A stretch of DNA of 64,000 bases, taken from Meghimatium bilineatum (lineage: Eukaryota; Mollusca; Gastropoda; Stylommatophora; Philomycidae). Shown here piece after piece: positions 37,001 to 41,094 of the stretch. The notes below the pieces were generated by a model. The model was not told where the DNA came from and searched no databases. It saw nothing but the letters and a program-made list of their open reading frames with translations. The stretch is taken from positions 41,154,761 to 41,218,760 of the forward strand of contig CM067306.1 in NCBI GenBank assembly GCA_034231615.1. Reading direction: 5' to 3'. Both the position numbers and the translations under genes were made by a program. Within the stretch, counting starts at the first letter, position 1. The number at the start of each line of letters is the position of its first letter.

Positions 37001-38239
37001 CCATATATTAGTTTCCACATTGATTATAACCTCTATACTGAAATGCTTTTTTGTTCTGAGATTGAAAATCTATGGCTTTCTTGAGAGTCAGTTGAAGTTG
37101 AAGTGTTGAAACAAGAAAGTTATTAAAGATCTTGCAATTTTCTGAGGATGTTAATAATGATAATAATAAAACCCATAACCCTTCAGGGTAGTAGGGATGT
37201 CTCATTGAAACATTTTGTGCAGAAAGTTTTCCACACATCTCTATCCTTAGAGGATGTTAATACAATTTTGAAGATGTTTAATTGTCTGATGATGTTAATA
37301 ATTGTTTGAAGATGTTTAATTGTCTGCTGATGTTAATAATTGTTTGAAGATGTGTAATTGTTTTAGATACATTTTGTGTAATGGAACACTGTCAATGCAG
37401 ACCTGAATTTGAGTACTGGGATGTTATATTGAACCAATTATTTTTTATGGATAATTAAGCACGGACTGTAAACACACAAAAATTCAAATCGAACTGGAGG
37501 CTACAGAGATGTGGTTTCTGAGAAGAATAATGAAAATACCATTGACAGCTAAGAAAACTAATTCTCAGTGATACTGGTGTAAAAAGAAAAATCATAGCAA
37601 ATATTAAGGGCAGACATTCAAGACTTCTAGGGAATGTGCTGAGAAGAACACAGCTTGAACACTTAATAACCACTGGAAAGATCAATGGGAGAAGAGATAG
37701 AGGAATACAAAGAGAGATGTTGCTGGATAGGCTAGTATTATGGTATGGAAGAAGGTCACCAACCGAGCTTATTGACAACACAAGAGACAGCACATGCTCC
37801 ATGGGTTGACCATCCCAAGTGTAAATGGTGATGAATGCCTTGTAGATGTTGACTAAAATGTGATAGTTGTTATGGAGTGTAATAATTTAGTTAGTCGAAA
37901 CATCATCCACACAGACAACATCGAACCATCAGATCTCCTCAAGATATCCCTGTCCCTCAGTGTGTAGTGCTGACCATACTTATTCTGTGCTGGTTTACCA
38001 GTCTTCTCTGGTTACCTGCATGATGCTCTTATTTAACCACACCTATCTTGACAAGAAATAATTATTTGTCTCCGGTGATTGACAGGCACAGTTAATTTAT
38101 TTGTCAGCATGATTTTATTTTATTTGTACAGGCAAGATGCCAACAGTTGTCTCCCCGCAGCTGTACAGAGGTCGTTTTCTAGAAGCCATGGACCGTTACT
38201 TTCTGCATGTTCCAGATAACTGGATGGGACTAGGGAAAG
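1802..38239 (+). CDS. PIKFYVE: PIKfyve/Fab1 3' half (12 exons, gene-level entry)
   Basis: Phosphoinositide kinase that makes PI(3,5)P2 (and PI5P) on endosomal and lysosomal membranes, normally in a complex with VAC14 and FIG4; this role is family knowledge. Twelve exons were joined by eye: 1802-1879, 3388-3467, 12509-12667, 18901-18999, 22497-22593, 24141-24220, 26111-26214, 26862-26990, 29569-29668, 32851-33012, 36233-36307 and 38132-38239. All have AG acceptors and GT donors and compatible phases, with no in-frame stop. The kinase domain is seen from the FSDSAAKFYCRVYF segment to VSPQLYRGRFLEAMDRYF, with GGKSGSS, RFILKQ, VMENLF, DLKGS, DYSLLVG and GIIDYIRTFTWDK in the order of the PIKfyve class. 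The DEP, TCP1-like and FYVE regions lie upstream of the window. The 3' terminus is not certain. Confidence 0.95.
2295..2462 (+). mobile_element. LINE family A, ORF2 C-terminal tail
   Basis: Translates as LEYLVTTRKIKGRGEKFLDM, then one stop, then LINNTRDRELWRSIIAYATR and HGT before TGA. This NTRDR..W..IIAYA tail recurs at 37.4-37.8 kb (+) and 61.7 kb (-). It is the end of a non-LTR retrotransposon ORF2, here 5'-truncated. Confidence 0.85.
2610..3080. other. GC-richer block of unknown nature
   Basis: About 470 bp visibly richer in G+C than the surrounding intron, with overlapping open frames on the minus strand (for example the segment reading CRTSLLLQACNQMFKSKGLP). I do not recognise it. It could be a dispersed repeat or old retroelement rather than an exon, since it sits antisense in a PIKFYVE intron. 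Confidence 0.35.
3388..3467 (+). CDS. PIKFYVE: PIKFYVE exon B (linker region)
   Basis: 80 nt after tatctag and before gtaact. It encodes SSQPGRPTSKPDPVSIITTT followed by TEAFVETG, with the first serine split across the A/B junction. The final G joins exon C as GGT (Gly). Ser/Thr/Pro-rich linker typical of the poorly conserved segment before the kinase domain. Confidence 0.78.
3831..3957. repeat. short tandem array around tatggctgag
   Basis: Four degenerate units of roughly 30-33 bp with the core atatggctaagaggtattgc, located in intron B-C. Confidence 0.8.
4281..4309. repeat. (AT)n microsatellite
   Basis: About 14 AT dinucleotides in intron B-C. Confidence 0.95.
4650..5095 (-). mobile_element. 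LINE family B fragment with (GATA)n tail
   Basis: Read on the minus strand it ends RAISRKLFYPW followed by KATKGLANR, then a (TAGA/GATA)n microsatellite. Paralogous to 47.6-48.0 kb and to a short piece at 56.9 kb. The open reading frame is broken. It is the 3' end of a non-LTR retrotransposon with a simple-repeat tail. Confidence 0.75.
5163..5302. repeat. tandem array, cagtaggctagtt core
   Basis: Repeats of ~17 bp (ctcagtaggctagttt), with a higher-order ~51-bp repetition of three variants. Confidence 0.85.
5303..6140. other. intron sequence, no feature recognised
   Basis: Contains a 110-codon open frame at 5560-5892 (+) with no recognisable domain, no plausible splice context in phase with PIKFYVE, and unremarkable composition. 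I see nothing I can name. Confidence 0.5.
6167..6480 (-). mobile_element. LINE ORF2 tail with (GATA)-type end
   Basis: Minus-strand translation includes SLERLIMEGKVPEKRTIGRP, then RLQWAQDIIDR and AGQLAQNQEAYRAAVRTPF. This is the classic GRPR.RW..DI C-terminus of RTE/CR1-like LINEs. It runs into TAGA/TAGACA repeats at its 3' end (6167-6192). Confidence 0.82.
7253..8330 (-). mobile_element. LINE reverse transcriptase remnant
   Basis: A 237-codon open frame (7509-8222, minus) contains RT block GVKQGCPMSPLLFNI and the catalytic FADD in DLDFADDLALLS. NSAKTKIM, FSYLGSKLTLDGD and the PVLSYGCESW thumb region follow. A frameshift near 7530 moves the reading to SYIGHVLRADTNRIHHQSLE, the C-terminal GHVLR segment. 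This is a non-LTR element truncated at the 5' end and broken by frameshift, antisense inside PIKFYVE intron B-C. Confidence 0.92.
8786..9740 (+). mobile_element. LINE endonuclease C-terminus and RT upstream region, degraded
   Basis: The open part (8801-9118) reads KTYPKAEGDSDHELLVAYMK. The SDHELL motif is the end of an apurinic-type LINE endonuclease, followed by the lysine-rich linker. Beyond the stop the frame continues brokenly with KIRDSILSSAQDHIPKRRT. Probably a different insertion from the 7.25-8.3 kb copy, since it is on the opposite strand. Confidence 0.75.
10001..10125. repeat. compound (CA)n/(TA)n microsatellite
   Basis: Successive CA, TA, CA, TA and ACATA tracts. The open frames on both strands here are simple-repeat artefacts. 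Confidence 0.97.
10800..11290 (+). mobile_element. degenerate LINE RNase H segment
   Basis: Frames broken by stops contain FTDGSV near 10856, ENCRAYITTTCGI, and HPGVHGNNRADLHIR near 11130-11170. These are the first and last Asp-bearing motifs of an RNase H domain such as follows RT in I/Jockey-like LINEs. Confidence 0.65.
11304..12192. mobile_element. possible piggyBac-like non-autonomous element
   Basis: Flanked on both sides by TTAA (11300-11303 and 12193-12196). The left end CCTTTAGGACGC and the reverse complement of the right end CCTGTAGAACAC match at 9 of 12 positions. Interior is CpG-containing and lacks a transposase frame. TTAA duplication with CC-beginning ends is the piggyBac pattern (family knowledge), but TTAA is common in AT-rich DNA. 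Confidence 0.4.
12509..12667 (+). CDS. PIKFYVE: PIKFYVE exon C (GVLSFLRG linker)
   Basis: 159 nt between ttgttcag and gtaaat. It begins RKAGGGVLSFLRGNGG, and the VLSFLRG string is recognisable from animal PIKfyve proteins shortly before the kinase region. A His/Asn/Pro-rich stretch and VRYVPGSEWGDSGNMQ follow. Starts two bases into a codon and ends one base into the next, matching exons B and D. The preceding intron (about 9 kb) is the longest between assigned exons. Confidence 0.88.
12771..12952. repeat. 26-bp minisatellite, 7 copies
   Basis: Unit gactgataaggtggttaca plus tatcctt. Seven near-perfect copies begin about 100 bp downstream of exon C's donor, with a degenerate eighth. Confidence 0.95.
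13056..13335. repeat. degenerate ~70-bp tandem repeat
   Basis: Recurring tagatcagtatgatagaga followed by gagggtgctagtgtaacagt and caattagtc, with a poly-G tract near 13108. Three to four diverged copies. Confidence 0.75.
13450..13960 (+). mobile_element. LINE family R, RNase H domain remnant
   Basis: Across two frames it carries all RNase H signatures in order: YIDG near 13450, MRMDIEAVTAALTLL, LVSDSNR, ITWIYCPVHV, then (frame +1) GNERADALAG. It ends HLRECPMCSD just after 13930. Same family as minus-strand copies at 22.9-23.9, 27.5-28.1 and 49.4-50.3 kb. A frameshift near 13750 inactivates it. Confidence 0.88.
14025..14130. repeat. short tandem repeat, tgggtgctcagtcat core
   Basis: Three irregular copies of about 35 bp in intron C-D. 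Confidence 0.75.
14325..14720. repeat. two adjacent degenerate arrays
   Basis: 14325-14545 repeats agattttgtggagaaataag plus ataccaacattttgagtg (about 46 bp, four to five copies). 14600-14720 repeats gatggaatgtatagagtaga with a variable tail (about 40 bp, three copies). Confidence 0.85.
15113..16072. repeat. 50/60-bp minisatellite, ~18 copies
   Basis: Unit gaaggttgtggaaagccatg then ataaccaatgccccacaaca then tgaaatataa (50 bp). A 60-bp variant with an inserted atataagatgaa-type segment dominates the right half. No unit contains a stop in any minus-strand frame, so all three minus frames stay open for about 340-380 codons. The 50-bp period shifts frame each copy, which argues against coding. 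Confidence 0.97.
16076..17470. other. intron sequence, no feature recognised
   Basis: About 1.4 kb of AT-rich intron C-D with no long open frame, tandem array or element end that I can identify. Confidence 0.5.
17478..17760 (+). mobile_element. tRNA-derived SINE
   Basis: Starts GCTCCATTGTGTAGTGG. The TAGTGGTTAAG stretch is a pol III box A, and GGTTCCAATTA about 40 bp later is box B. The right end (near 17690-17745) holds the reverse complement of a second tRNA-like module, so the unit may be a head-to-tail inverted dimer. It is a SINE rather than a functional tRNA: no clover-leaf closing stem was found. Confidence 0.72.
18250..18700 (+). mobile_element. LINE family E C-terminal tail with coding minisatellite
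   Basis: Reads MAGHIQRM (repeated), then NHIPKQLLYEELSQVQ, then after a frameshift a KDVCKTSGGRCQA-like stretch. Near 18600 comes NVTFPCAFCSRINNSWISRF, a C-x2-C finger typical of LINE ORF2 ends. The GH.QRM segment is amplified into five 24-bp repeats (18273-18390). Only the part after 18250 is recognisable LINE; the preceding open frame is not. Confidence 0.82.
18273..18390. repeat. 24-bp in-frame repeat inside LINE ORF
   Basis: Five copies of ggccacattcagaggatgag plus cagg, each encoding RGHIQRMS. The first copy is contiguous with LINE sequence on the left and the last with NHIPKQLLYEE on the right. Confidence 0.9.
18901..18999 (+). CDS. PIKFYVE: PIKFYVE exon D (acidic linker into kinase region)
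   Basis: 99 nt between tctctccag and gtgagt. It reads DDVDITVMSDDSTPSPEEKL and then KAGSAAPSPHIEL, with the next codon split to give Gln at the D/E junction. The HIELQF junction sequence is conserved at the start of the PIKfyve kinase region. Acidic and Ser/Pro-rich, so a plausible phosphorylated linker. Confidence 0.92.
19185..19448 (-). mobile_element. tRNA-derived SINE
   Basis: On the minus strand, TCTCAGTGGTTAGTGCC (box A) is followed about 35 bp later by GGTTCAATTC (box B). The body then extends toward 19185. Orientation opposite to PIKFYVE; lies in intron D-E. Confidence 0.7.
19630..19900 (+). mobile_element. LINE family C, ORF2 C-terminal tail
   Basis: Frame beginning near 19647 reads KLAWFGHVCQRD, then frame-shifted text matching TGEGEKNQRKTKKIMGRH, a DWTGQDF stretch and a LMHPV end. 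Related copies: 42.43-42.75, 52.4-53.5 and 63.7-63.9 kb. Frameshifts prevent any product. Confidence 0.8.
20290..20770 (-). mobile_element. LINE reverse-transcriptase fragment
   Basis: Minus-strand translation includes ESYRGICLLNHTEK, then HHRLTNELSQFGFRRGVSCT and DALF. Further on, in other frames, are a FIDKE (RT block A) remnant and a RQGCVSSPILFNIYM-like stretch near 20390-20440. Truncated and frameshifted. Confidence 0.85.
20775..21000. repeat. tandem array, ~57-bp unit
   Basis: Four to five copies of tgtagccagtaaaagtgatg plus tctaaaggttttagtgtgtg plus ttcag. The array begins at the edge of the minus-strand LINE fragment. Confidence 0.88.
21165..21895 (-). mobile_element. LINE ORF2 3' part, frameshifted
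   Basis: Minus strand: NRFTYLGSKISQNATIDDEV then RISKTSSTFGKFYANGINLK and YRAVVRPVLLYAGEKW. After a frameshift come GHVVHIPDLRLPRIPFYGEL near 21500 and a basic, tryptophan-containing tail toward 21235. This is the RT thumb plus C-terminal domain of a LINE related to family E. Confidence 0.88.
22089..22282. mobile_element. 194-bp hAT-like MITE with target duplication
   Basis: Ends CAGTGTATCCCAA and (reverse complement) CAGTATTTCACAA match at 10 of 13. Flanks GTCTGAAT and GTCTAAAT are an 8-bp duplication with one mismatch. hAT elements give 8-bp duplications and CA..TG ends (family knowledge). The interior includes a short (CA)n tract. Sits about 215 bp upstream of exon E. Confidence 0.68.
22497..22593 (+). 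CDS. PIKFYVE: PIKFYVE exon E (start of kinase domain)
   Basis: 97 nt after tttttcag, before gtgagt. It encodes QFSDSAAKFYCRVYFADQFQ and then KLRKLLFPGSDN, the conserved N-terminal lobe entry of the PIKfyve kinase. Ends with two bases (AT) of an Ile codon completed by exon F. Confidence 0.97.
22925..23935 (-). mobile_element. LINE family R, RNase H and C-terminus, minus strand
   Basis: Minus-strand reading shows ITWIYCPGHTGAGG, then an ADLLAG-like PDLLAGSAVMDDTV, and the end SVEHLWECPTYCEVS. The upstream part (to 23935) is a G+C-richer block open in several frames but with no second motif I can name. Same family as 13.45-13.96 kb. Lies in intron E-F. Confidence 0.82.
24141..24220 (+). CDS. 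PIKFYVE: PIKFYVE exon F (glycine-rich nucleotide-binding loop)
   Basis: 80 nt between tttctag and gtattt. It encodes IFIRSLSRCKAWEAKGGKSG and then SSFSKTY. GGKSGSSF is the PIP-kinase glycine-rich loop that contacts ATP phosphates (family knowledge). Ends one base into an Asp codon completed by exon G. Confidence 0.98.
24221..26110. other. PIKFYVE intron F-G, little recognisable
   Basis: AT-rich, with one direct duplication of about 48 bp at 24660-24760 (catatgaaac, then cttttcaaacaaaattgtta, twice). No LINE motif, array or element end recognised elsewhere. Confidence 0.6.
26111..26214 (+). CDS. PIKFYVE: PIKFYVE exon G (ATP-binding lysine)
   Basis: 104 nt between cccccag and gttggc. It encodes DDRFILKQMSSMEVESFEKF and then GPQYFQYIKMCTSEQ. 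The lysine of RFILKQ corresponds to the ATP-binding lysine whose substitution inactivates mammalian PIKfyve (family knowledge). Ends on a codon boundary. Confidence 0.98.
26262..26500. repeat. degenerate ~36-bp array
   Basis: Units of atataaatcataccaagatt plus ttaaccataccatcaaa, about six diverged copies, beginning about 50 bp after exon G's donor. Confidence 0.85.
26515..26735. repeat. degenerate gacatagaaaca array
   Basis: Short units (about 17 bp) of gacatagaaacaagggt, more than ten irregular copies. Confidence 0.85.
26862..26990 (+). CDS. PIKFYVE: PIKFYVE exon H (VMENLF hinge)
   Basis: 129 nt (43 codons, phase 0 at both ends) between ttggacag and gttagt. It begins QPTALAKIMGVYRIGFRNTQ and contains LVMENLFYNRKISQ, the hinge/core segment shared by PIP kinases. 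Being a multiple of three, it could be skipped without shifting the frame. Confidence 0.98.
27056..27478. repeat. 45-bp minisatellite (left part)
   Basis: Unit cccattgctagatatagaca, tgaaacacatctacccagtt, tatgg. About nine copies begin about 65 bp after exon H's donor. The period is a multiple of three, so frames stay open on both strands. The array resumes at 29391 after a mobile-element block. Confidence 0.95.
27480..28150 (-). mobile_element. LINE family R, RNase H and C-terminus, minus strand
   Basis: Minus strand: IIYTDGSVVRHVCSAWTF (RNase H first Asp), then MTMEIIVMTMALEWL (catalytic Glu). Further on comes MARIRTGFEMWDRKRRAVF, and the end DLSTYEFVRNAVMMI corresponds to the LEH..ECP.C..D terminus. 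Frame changes separate these parts. The 3' end abuts the 45-bp array. Confidence 0.85.
28190..29390 (+). mobile_element. Penelope-like element 3' part with GIY-YIG endonuclease
   Basis: First frame (28287-28772): FFRCCLYPEAVLRSALLRVC, then FHPHSAAIRHALLHHLPRL, AYRRDKNLRDLLVRSHL and IRCKCYTC. A frameshift near 28710 leads to VIYAIICKRCAMTYIGETGR, then RLADRFCEHL and RLTLENRYIYQYGTLKPDGI. YIGET..R....EH with a downstream conserved Glu/Asn block is the GIY-YIG-like nuclease of Penelope retroelements (family knowledge). RT is missing (5' truncation). The 3' tail at 29040-29390 has two imperfect copies of a tccatagtttttgtttgttt unit. Confidence 0.85.
29391..29515. repeat. 45-bp minisatellite (right part, after insertion)
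   Basis: Three diverged units (cccattttatgacacattac, tagatattgtcatgtaacag) matching the array at 27056-27478. Ends about 50 bp before exon I. Confidence 0.82.
29569..29668 (+). CDS. PIKFYVE: PIKFYVE exon I (catalytic DLKGS)
   Basis: 100 nt between tctcacag and gtaagt. It encodes KFDLKGSMRNRLVNTNSKRA and then EDELVLLDENLLK. DLKGS carries the catalytic aspartate of the PIP-kinase fold. Starts in phase 0 and ends one base into a Cys codon, so skipping it would shift the frame as well as remove catalysis. It lies between two inverted Penelope-like copies. Confidence 0.98.
29945..30120 (-). mobile_element. short LINE tail fragment
   Basis: Minus strand resembles the family B style tail: KTRGRPWKRWIENIRDILYR near 30065-30120. 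Truncated, no complete domain. Confidence 0.55.
30235..30985. repeat. 65/69-bp minisatellite, 11 copies
   Basis: Unit gttacagtataccatcagcc, gtcaagactagtgttattct, ttgtctgcatctagtcaagg, atgctggaa. A shorter 65-bp form lacks four bases at ctttgtctg. One unit has ccatgcccg in place of ccatcagccg. Located in intron I-J, in the loop between the inverted Penelope copies. Confidence 0.96.
31125..32190 (-). mobile_element. second Penelope-like fragment, inverted
   Basis: Minus-strand frame 31619-32062 reads CNLYCQDTLLNTRRSSSSYR, FHPHSAAVCHVLLQHIPLL, YRRDKNLRDLLVRSHLQPGV, TIRCKCNRCCTCAYTT and ILCKLCAMMYIGETER. The nuclease C-terminal half follows in another frame. Collinear with 28.19-29.39 kb on the opposite strand, including the 3' tail with gtcttgataaaggacttgtg. 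An 80-bp stretch compared by eye differs at roughly one base in ten. Confidence 0.87.
32245..32362 (-). repeat. family X fragment
   Basis: Contains ttctagggaatggaatgtat, then a tggtttacaacttggctgca stretch and gaaacatcagacttcagcat. Related, in reverse orientation, to the 39.99-40.16 kb copy. Confidence 0.6.
32590..32770 (-). repeat. family X fragment
   Basis: Contains gcagaatgtgttgagaaaac, gtcatggtttacaggtagcc and ttgggtcactttgacactat, the same order as at 39.38-39.59 kb. Ends about 80 bp upstream of exon J. Confidence 0.6.
32851..33012 (+). CDS. PIKFYVE: PIKFYVE exon J (MDYSLLVG and GII)
   Basis: 162 nt between ttttcaccag and gttagc. It begins SVDNPLYLRPHSKHVLKAAI and contains FLSTNLVMDYSLLVGVDED and ELVVGII. 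The metal-binding Asp of IID is split: its first base ends exon J and the other two begin exon K. Confidence 0.98.
33230..34490. repeat. 32-bp minisatellite, ~37 copies, intron J-K
   Basis: Unit ttgccacattgagtacaacc plus ttcatagattag. The left part is regular 32-bp units. From about 33890 composite units appear that alternate with cgccacatcaagtacaactt and a tcatacatacatt extension. The same unit family forms the array in the next intron (36367-37040). Confidence 0.96.
34895..35235 (+). mobile_element. LINE family F (RNase H type) C-terminal tail
   Basis: Reads GHFRLKTYLHPIGNTDSED, then LGHILQECSSLTVYRTTVRS, then NKLWGTHSDIKHITNIGLDV. This matches the post-RNase H C-terminus with a Cys/His finger remnant. 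Its 3' untranslated part (35091-35255) is duplicated at 43122-43280 and leads directly into a minisatellite. Confidence 0.75.
35240..35600. repeat. 31-33-bp minisatellite (gtgaatctgtccatcca), copy 1
   Basis: About eleven units of tctgtccatccactcttatt plus ctttatgtgaa. Directly follows the LINE tail and precedes the 309-bp shared segment. Confidence 0.94.
35601..35909. repeat. 309-bp segment duplicated at 44307-44615
   Basis: Begins accaacaaaccatgctaaca and ends tctaaatgtactaaacaa. I saw one difference over 309 bp from the distal copy (gagttaa versus gatttaa). Middle part resembles family X at 39.04-39.20 kb (taatactatt, ttggtcaccaagg). Confidence 0.93.
35910..36200. repeat. 33-bp minisatellite abutting exon K acceptor
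   Basis: About eight units of tgtgaatctgtccatccact plus ctattattttgta, the last ones diverged. The array fades out only about 35 bp before exon K, so the branch point of this intron may lie in repeat-derived sequence. Confidence 0.93.
36233..36307 (+). CDS. PIKFYVE: PIKFYVE exon K (metal-binding Asp, activation segment)
   Basis: 75 nt encoding DYIRTFTWDKRLEMVVKSSG and then ILGGQ, before gtgagt. Its acceptor (ttttttgatgaag) is preceded by a run of T/C and lies only about 35 bp downstream of a minisatellite array. The intron on the other side begins a 32-bp array about 60 bp after the donor, so the exon is squeezed between tandem repeats. Confidence 0.97.
36367..37040. repeat. 32-bp minisatellite, ~21 copies, intron K-L
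   Basis: Unit acattgagtacaacctccat plus agattaggtgca, then from about 36740 a variant with agtctatc. Same family and orientation as the array at 33230-34490. Confidence 0.95.
37255..37360. repeat. short tandem repeat, gaagatgtttaattgtctg
   Basis: Three irregular units of about 36 bp (gatgttaataattgtttgaa). Confidence 0.75.
37385..37810 (+). mobile_element. LINE family A, RT thumb and C-terminal tail
   Basis: Reads (with frameshifts) QIELEATEMWFLRRIMKIPL, then LRRTQLEHLITTGKINGRRD and RSPTELIDNTRD near 37760. Same element as 61.7-63.05 kb (minus) and 2.3 kb (plus). Confidence 0.85.
38132..38239 (+). CDS. PIKFYVE: PIKFYVE exon L (specificity loop, C-terminal end)
   Basis: 108 nt if a GT donor (ggtagatac) is used at 38240. 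It encodes GKMPTVVSPQLYRGRFLEAM and then DRYFLHVPDNWMGLGK. This is within a few residues of the C terminus of known PIKfyve proteins. Reading straight on instead gives 15 more codons and a TAA at 38284-38286. A short final exon further downstream could not be identified by eye. Confidence 0.95.
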
Positions 38240-38286
38240 GTAGATACTTTTTATGTCTTGTTCTACAGCAGTTTTCTTCTTTATAA
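38240..38286 (+). other. possible read-through C-terminus of PIKFYVE
   Basis: If the donor at 38240 is not used, the frame continues GRYFLCLVLQQFSSL to TAA at 38284-38286. The hydrophobic content and lack of similarity to known PIKfyve ends favour intron. It would be an intron-retention isoform. Confidence 0.35.
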
Positions 38287-38579
38287 CAATACATAGTGTC
38301 ATAGGCTGCGGTGAAACTTCATTAGAAATTATAGTCATTTCATAGAAGATATTTCTATATGTACTTCACACTATGTTCCATGAAAGATGCTTCAACTAAA
38401 TCTCAAATATTAATAACGTGATCTACGGATCTTCCCAGAGACGACACAATTTTTATTCTTACCTATACCTGTCAACTTCTAGAAAGGTCATCCTTTATTT
38501 TAGACCAAAATAACCCATAATTCTGTATTTTAATCTCAAATTTTGTACAGAGTAAATACTAAATGTATTTTTCTATCAA

Positions 38580-39250
38580 CTGTACACTGGCGTATTAACA
38601 CTTTTCTTACCAGCAATCCAGAATGTACTTCTCTCCCATGTTGGTTTCTTCTTCTTCTCCAGCATTCATTCTCAAACTCCCACTGGATATCTCTTGTATC
38701 AGGACCATGGTCCTATTAGATTTCCAGAAGGATGTAGTCCAGAGAATGGAAATGCGTTGTGTTGCCGTTTTATTTGCGCCAATGGCCTGACACATCCGTC
38801 TTCGGCGAATGTTGGTTTGATGTCACAGATTACTTTGAACTTTTCTAGGTGCTATAATCATTGTTTGTGTTTTCTGAATGAATTTGAAAGTCCCTGAGTT
38901 ATTTCAAGAGTTACATCATAATTATTATAATGCTGGATGTGGTTTCACATTACATTTGAAGTATCATGCACATTTTCCTGTCTAAAATTTAGTTATTGAA
39001 AAATCAACTTGTAGACAGTGTCGAATAACTGGATTTCGTGGGGGCTGCTATTTTAAAATGATGAACAATCCTGGATGTGCTATTTTTAGTAATACTATTA
39101 CAACAGTTGCCATATTGCTGAAGTATTATGCCACATTCGACTTCCGTCAAATTTGGTCACCAAGGACATCAAACAGAAATTGGATAGTAATTTGATTTGG
39201 TCAGCAAAGTGTTCATGATACCAATGTACATTCTGTATAATGTATGTAAA
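38580..39250 (-). repeat. family X copy, long form
   Basis: Holds actggatatctcttgtatca, then agaaggatgtagtccagaga and gcctgacacatccgtcttcg (reverse of 39.99 kb). It then continues with ttagtaatactattacaaca and ttggtcaccaagg, shared with 48.7-49.2 and 35.6 kb. It may be two nested or joined repeats. Confidence 0.65.
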
Positions 39251-39379
39251 ATATGTAGTAGTTAAGTCATACACTGGTATTCACTCAGATTTCAATCAAC
39301 TGTGCACCAGATGTAATATCTTTAACATTTCACATCTTTTGTTTTGGTGTGCACTCTGACAATCTACTTCTGCTTAAAT

Positions 39380-39595
39380 TGTTCTCAGACGAGCTTAGCA
39401 GAATGTAGTCTGAAGAACAGAATGCATTGTGTGATGGTTTACAGCTTAGCTGCAATATTTTCATCTTTCACCATGACACATCTGACTTCAGTATGTCTTC
39501 TGGGTCACTTTGACTCTCTATGAAATGGGATTCCACCCCAAAATCTTCTTAGTCACCATTTACGACATGCATGGCTGGCAAGAGTGTCACTATTC
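39380..39595 (-). repeat. family X fragment
   Basis: gcagaatgtagtctgaagaa, ggtttacagcttagctgcaa, catgacacatctgacttcag and gggtcactttgactctctat in the same order as at 32.59-32.77 kb. Confidence 0.65.
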
Positions 39596-39984
39596 TTTGC
39601 TTCCCTTTCAGGCTGGTAACAATTAAGTGTTTGACAATCTGTTCTTTGACTCATTCCTAGTGACAGTTAGTAAAACACTCATTTCACTTACTGATCTGAC
39701 CACGTTCTAATCTCCTTTACAACATCTGATTTTTGCAATTAGCCACACCTGTAGATATTTAGGGGGGTGGGAAGAATTTGAAAGTGTTTTGGTGAGCTCA
39801 ACCCAAACCCCCTTAGGAAAATAGAATATTATATCCAGCACTAAAAACCCTTGGTAAATCTCCTACTTAAGATAAAACAACTGAAATTTAATATTTTTTT
39901 TCTAACATATGGAAGCTCAAGTAGCAACCATCAGTGGCCACCAGAGCAACCAAGTCAACATTATATTTCTAGAAATGATATGAA

Positions 39985-40168
39985 TGTATTGTGCCGAAGA
40001 CGGATGTGTCGGACTATTGGCTCTAATAAAATGGTGACACAATGCATTTCCATTCTCTGGACTACATCCTGCTGGAAATCTTGTAGGACCATGGTCCTTC
40101 TACAATGGAGATCCAGTGGGAGTTTGAGAACGAACACTGAAGAAGAACAAGATATAAATGTATGGTGA
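39985..40168 (+). repeat. family X copy
   Basis: gccgaagacggatgtgtcgg, tccattctctggactacatc, ctgctggaaatcttgtagga, ending gaagaagaacaaga. Nearly the same text at 49187-49345. The short open frame over it has no domain. Confidence 0.7.
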
Positions 40169-40429
40169 TACTTTTTTATGAAAAAACTTGTATGAAAAAA
40201 AAAGCATTCTAGTTATATGTTTTCATGTCGTAATGTCCTGTTGTTAACCATTCCCTCCTGGAGTAGAGGACCCTCCAACTTGTGGCGTTACACTTCATCA
40301 TAGAACCTAGGTCCTGTGACCCGGACTAGAAAGATCTCATTGGTTTAATGCTGTATGTTGAATTGATACCAAGAAACCAACTGGAGGATGGGAAAACCTG
40401 AAGTAAAACCATCCAATTATTAGTGTGGT

Positions 40430-40690
40430 AATCCTGAATTGGATGAATTGGATCCATACACCATACTTCAACCACTGCAACAGACAAGAGGAGGAAACAT
40501 TAAAACACCACTTTATTGAATTCCTTGCATTACAAGACCTGCAAAAACACCAGTTACCACCAAACCTCTCCATTACTAACACCCTTTATAAAGATACAAA
40601 ACAACTGAAGAAGACATATTCCTACCACAGGGAAGAAAGAGTGGAATTTTGCAACACAGTGATCAGATAAGTAACTCATGGTTTTTCCAA
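40430..40690 (+). mobile_element. LINE ORF2 C-terminal fragment
   Basis: Open frame 40425-40670 reads CNRQEEETLKHHFIEFLALQ, then DLQKHQLPPNLSI and NTLYKDTKQLKKT. The C..EEET..H....C/F.ALQ pattern is the degraded zinc-finger-like end after an RNase H domain; the usual second Cys is lost. Confidence 0.65.
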
Positions 40691-41094
40691 ATAAAGGTCT
40701 CAAAAGTGAAATGAAAATCTGTTTTATAATGAACTCTTGCTGACCCCAACAAAGCCATATCTATGGTCCTGAAATAATTTCTTTAAGATTCCCATTTATA
40801 CAAGAGCTACCTGATCACAGATAAAGGGATTACTTCATCATAATTATGTGTCAAGAGCTACATGCTCACAGATAAAGGGATTACTTCATCACTTATAGCA
40901 CATATTTCGAGTACAAGTAACAGGGAAAAGTTTTATGTATAAAAACAGAATAATATAAAATATTGATAGAGAAGTTAAATTCCATATTTCTCTCAGCCAA
41001 AACTCTGCATGTTTATGTGTGTTACTGTATCCTTCTATTTATTATATGTACTCACTGCGGATGTTTACACATCTAGTTATTATATTTGTTTTCT

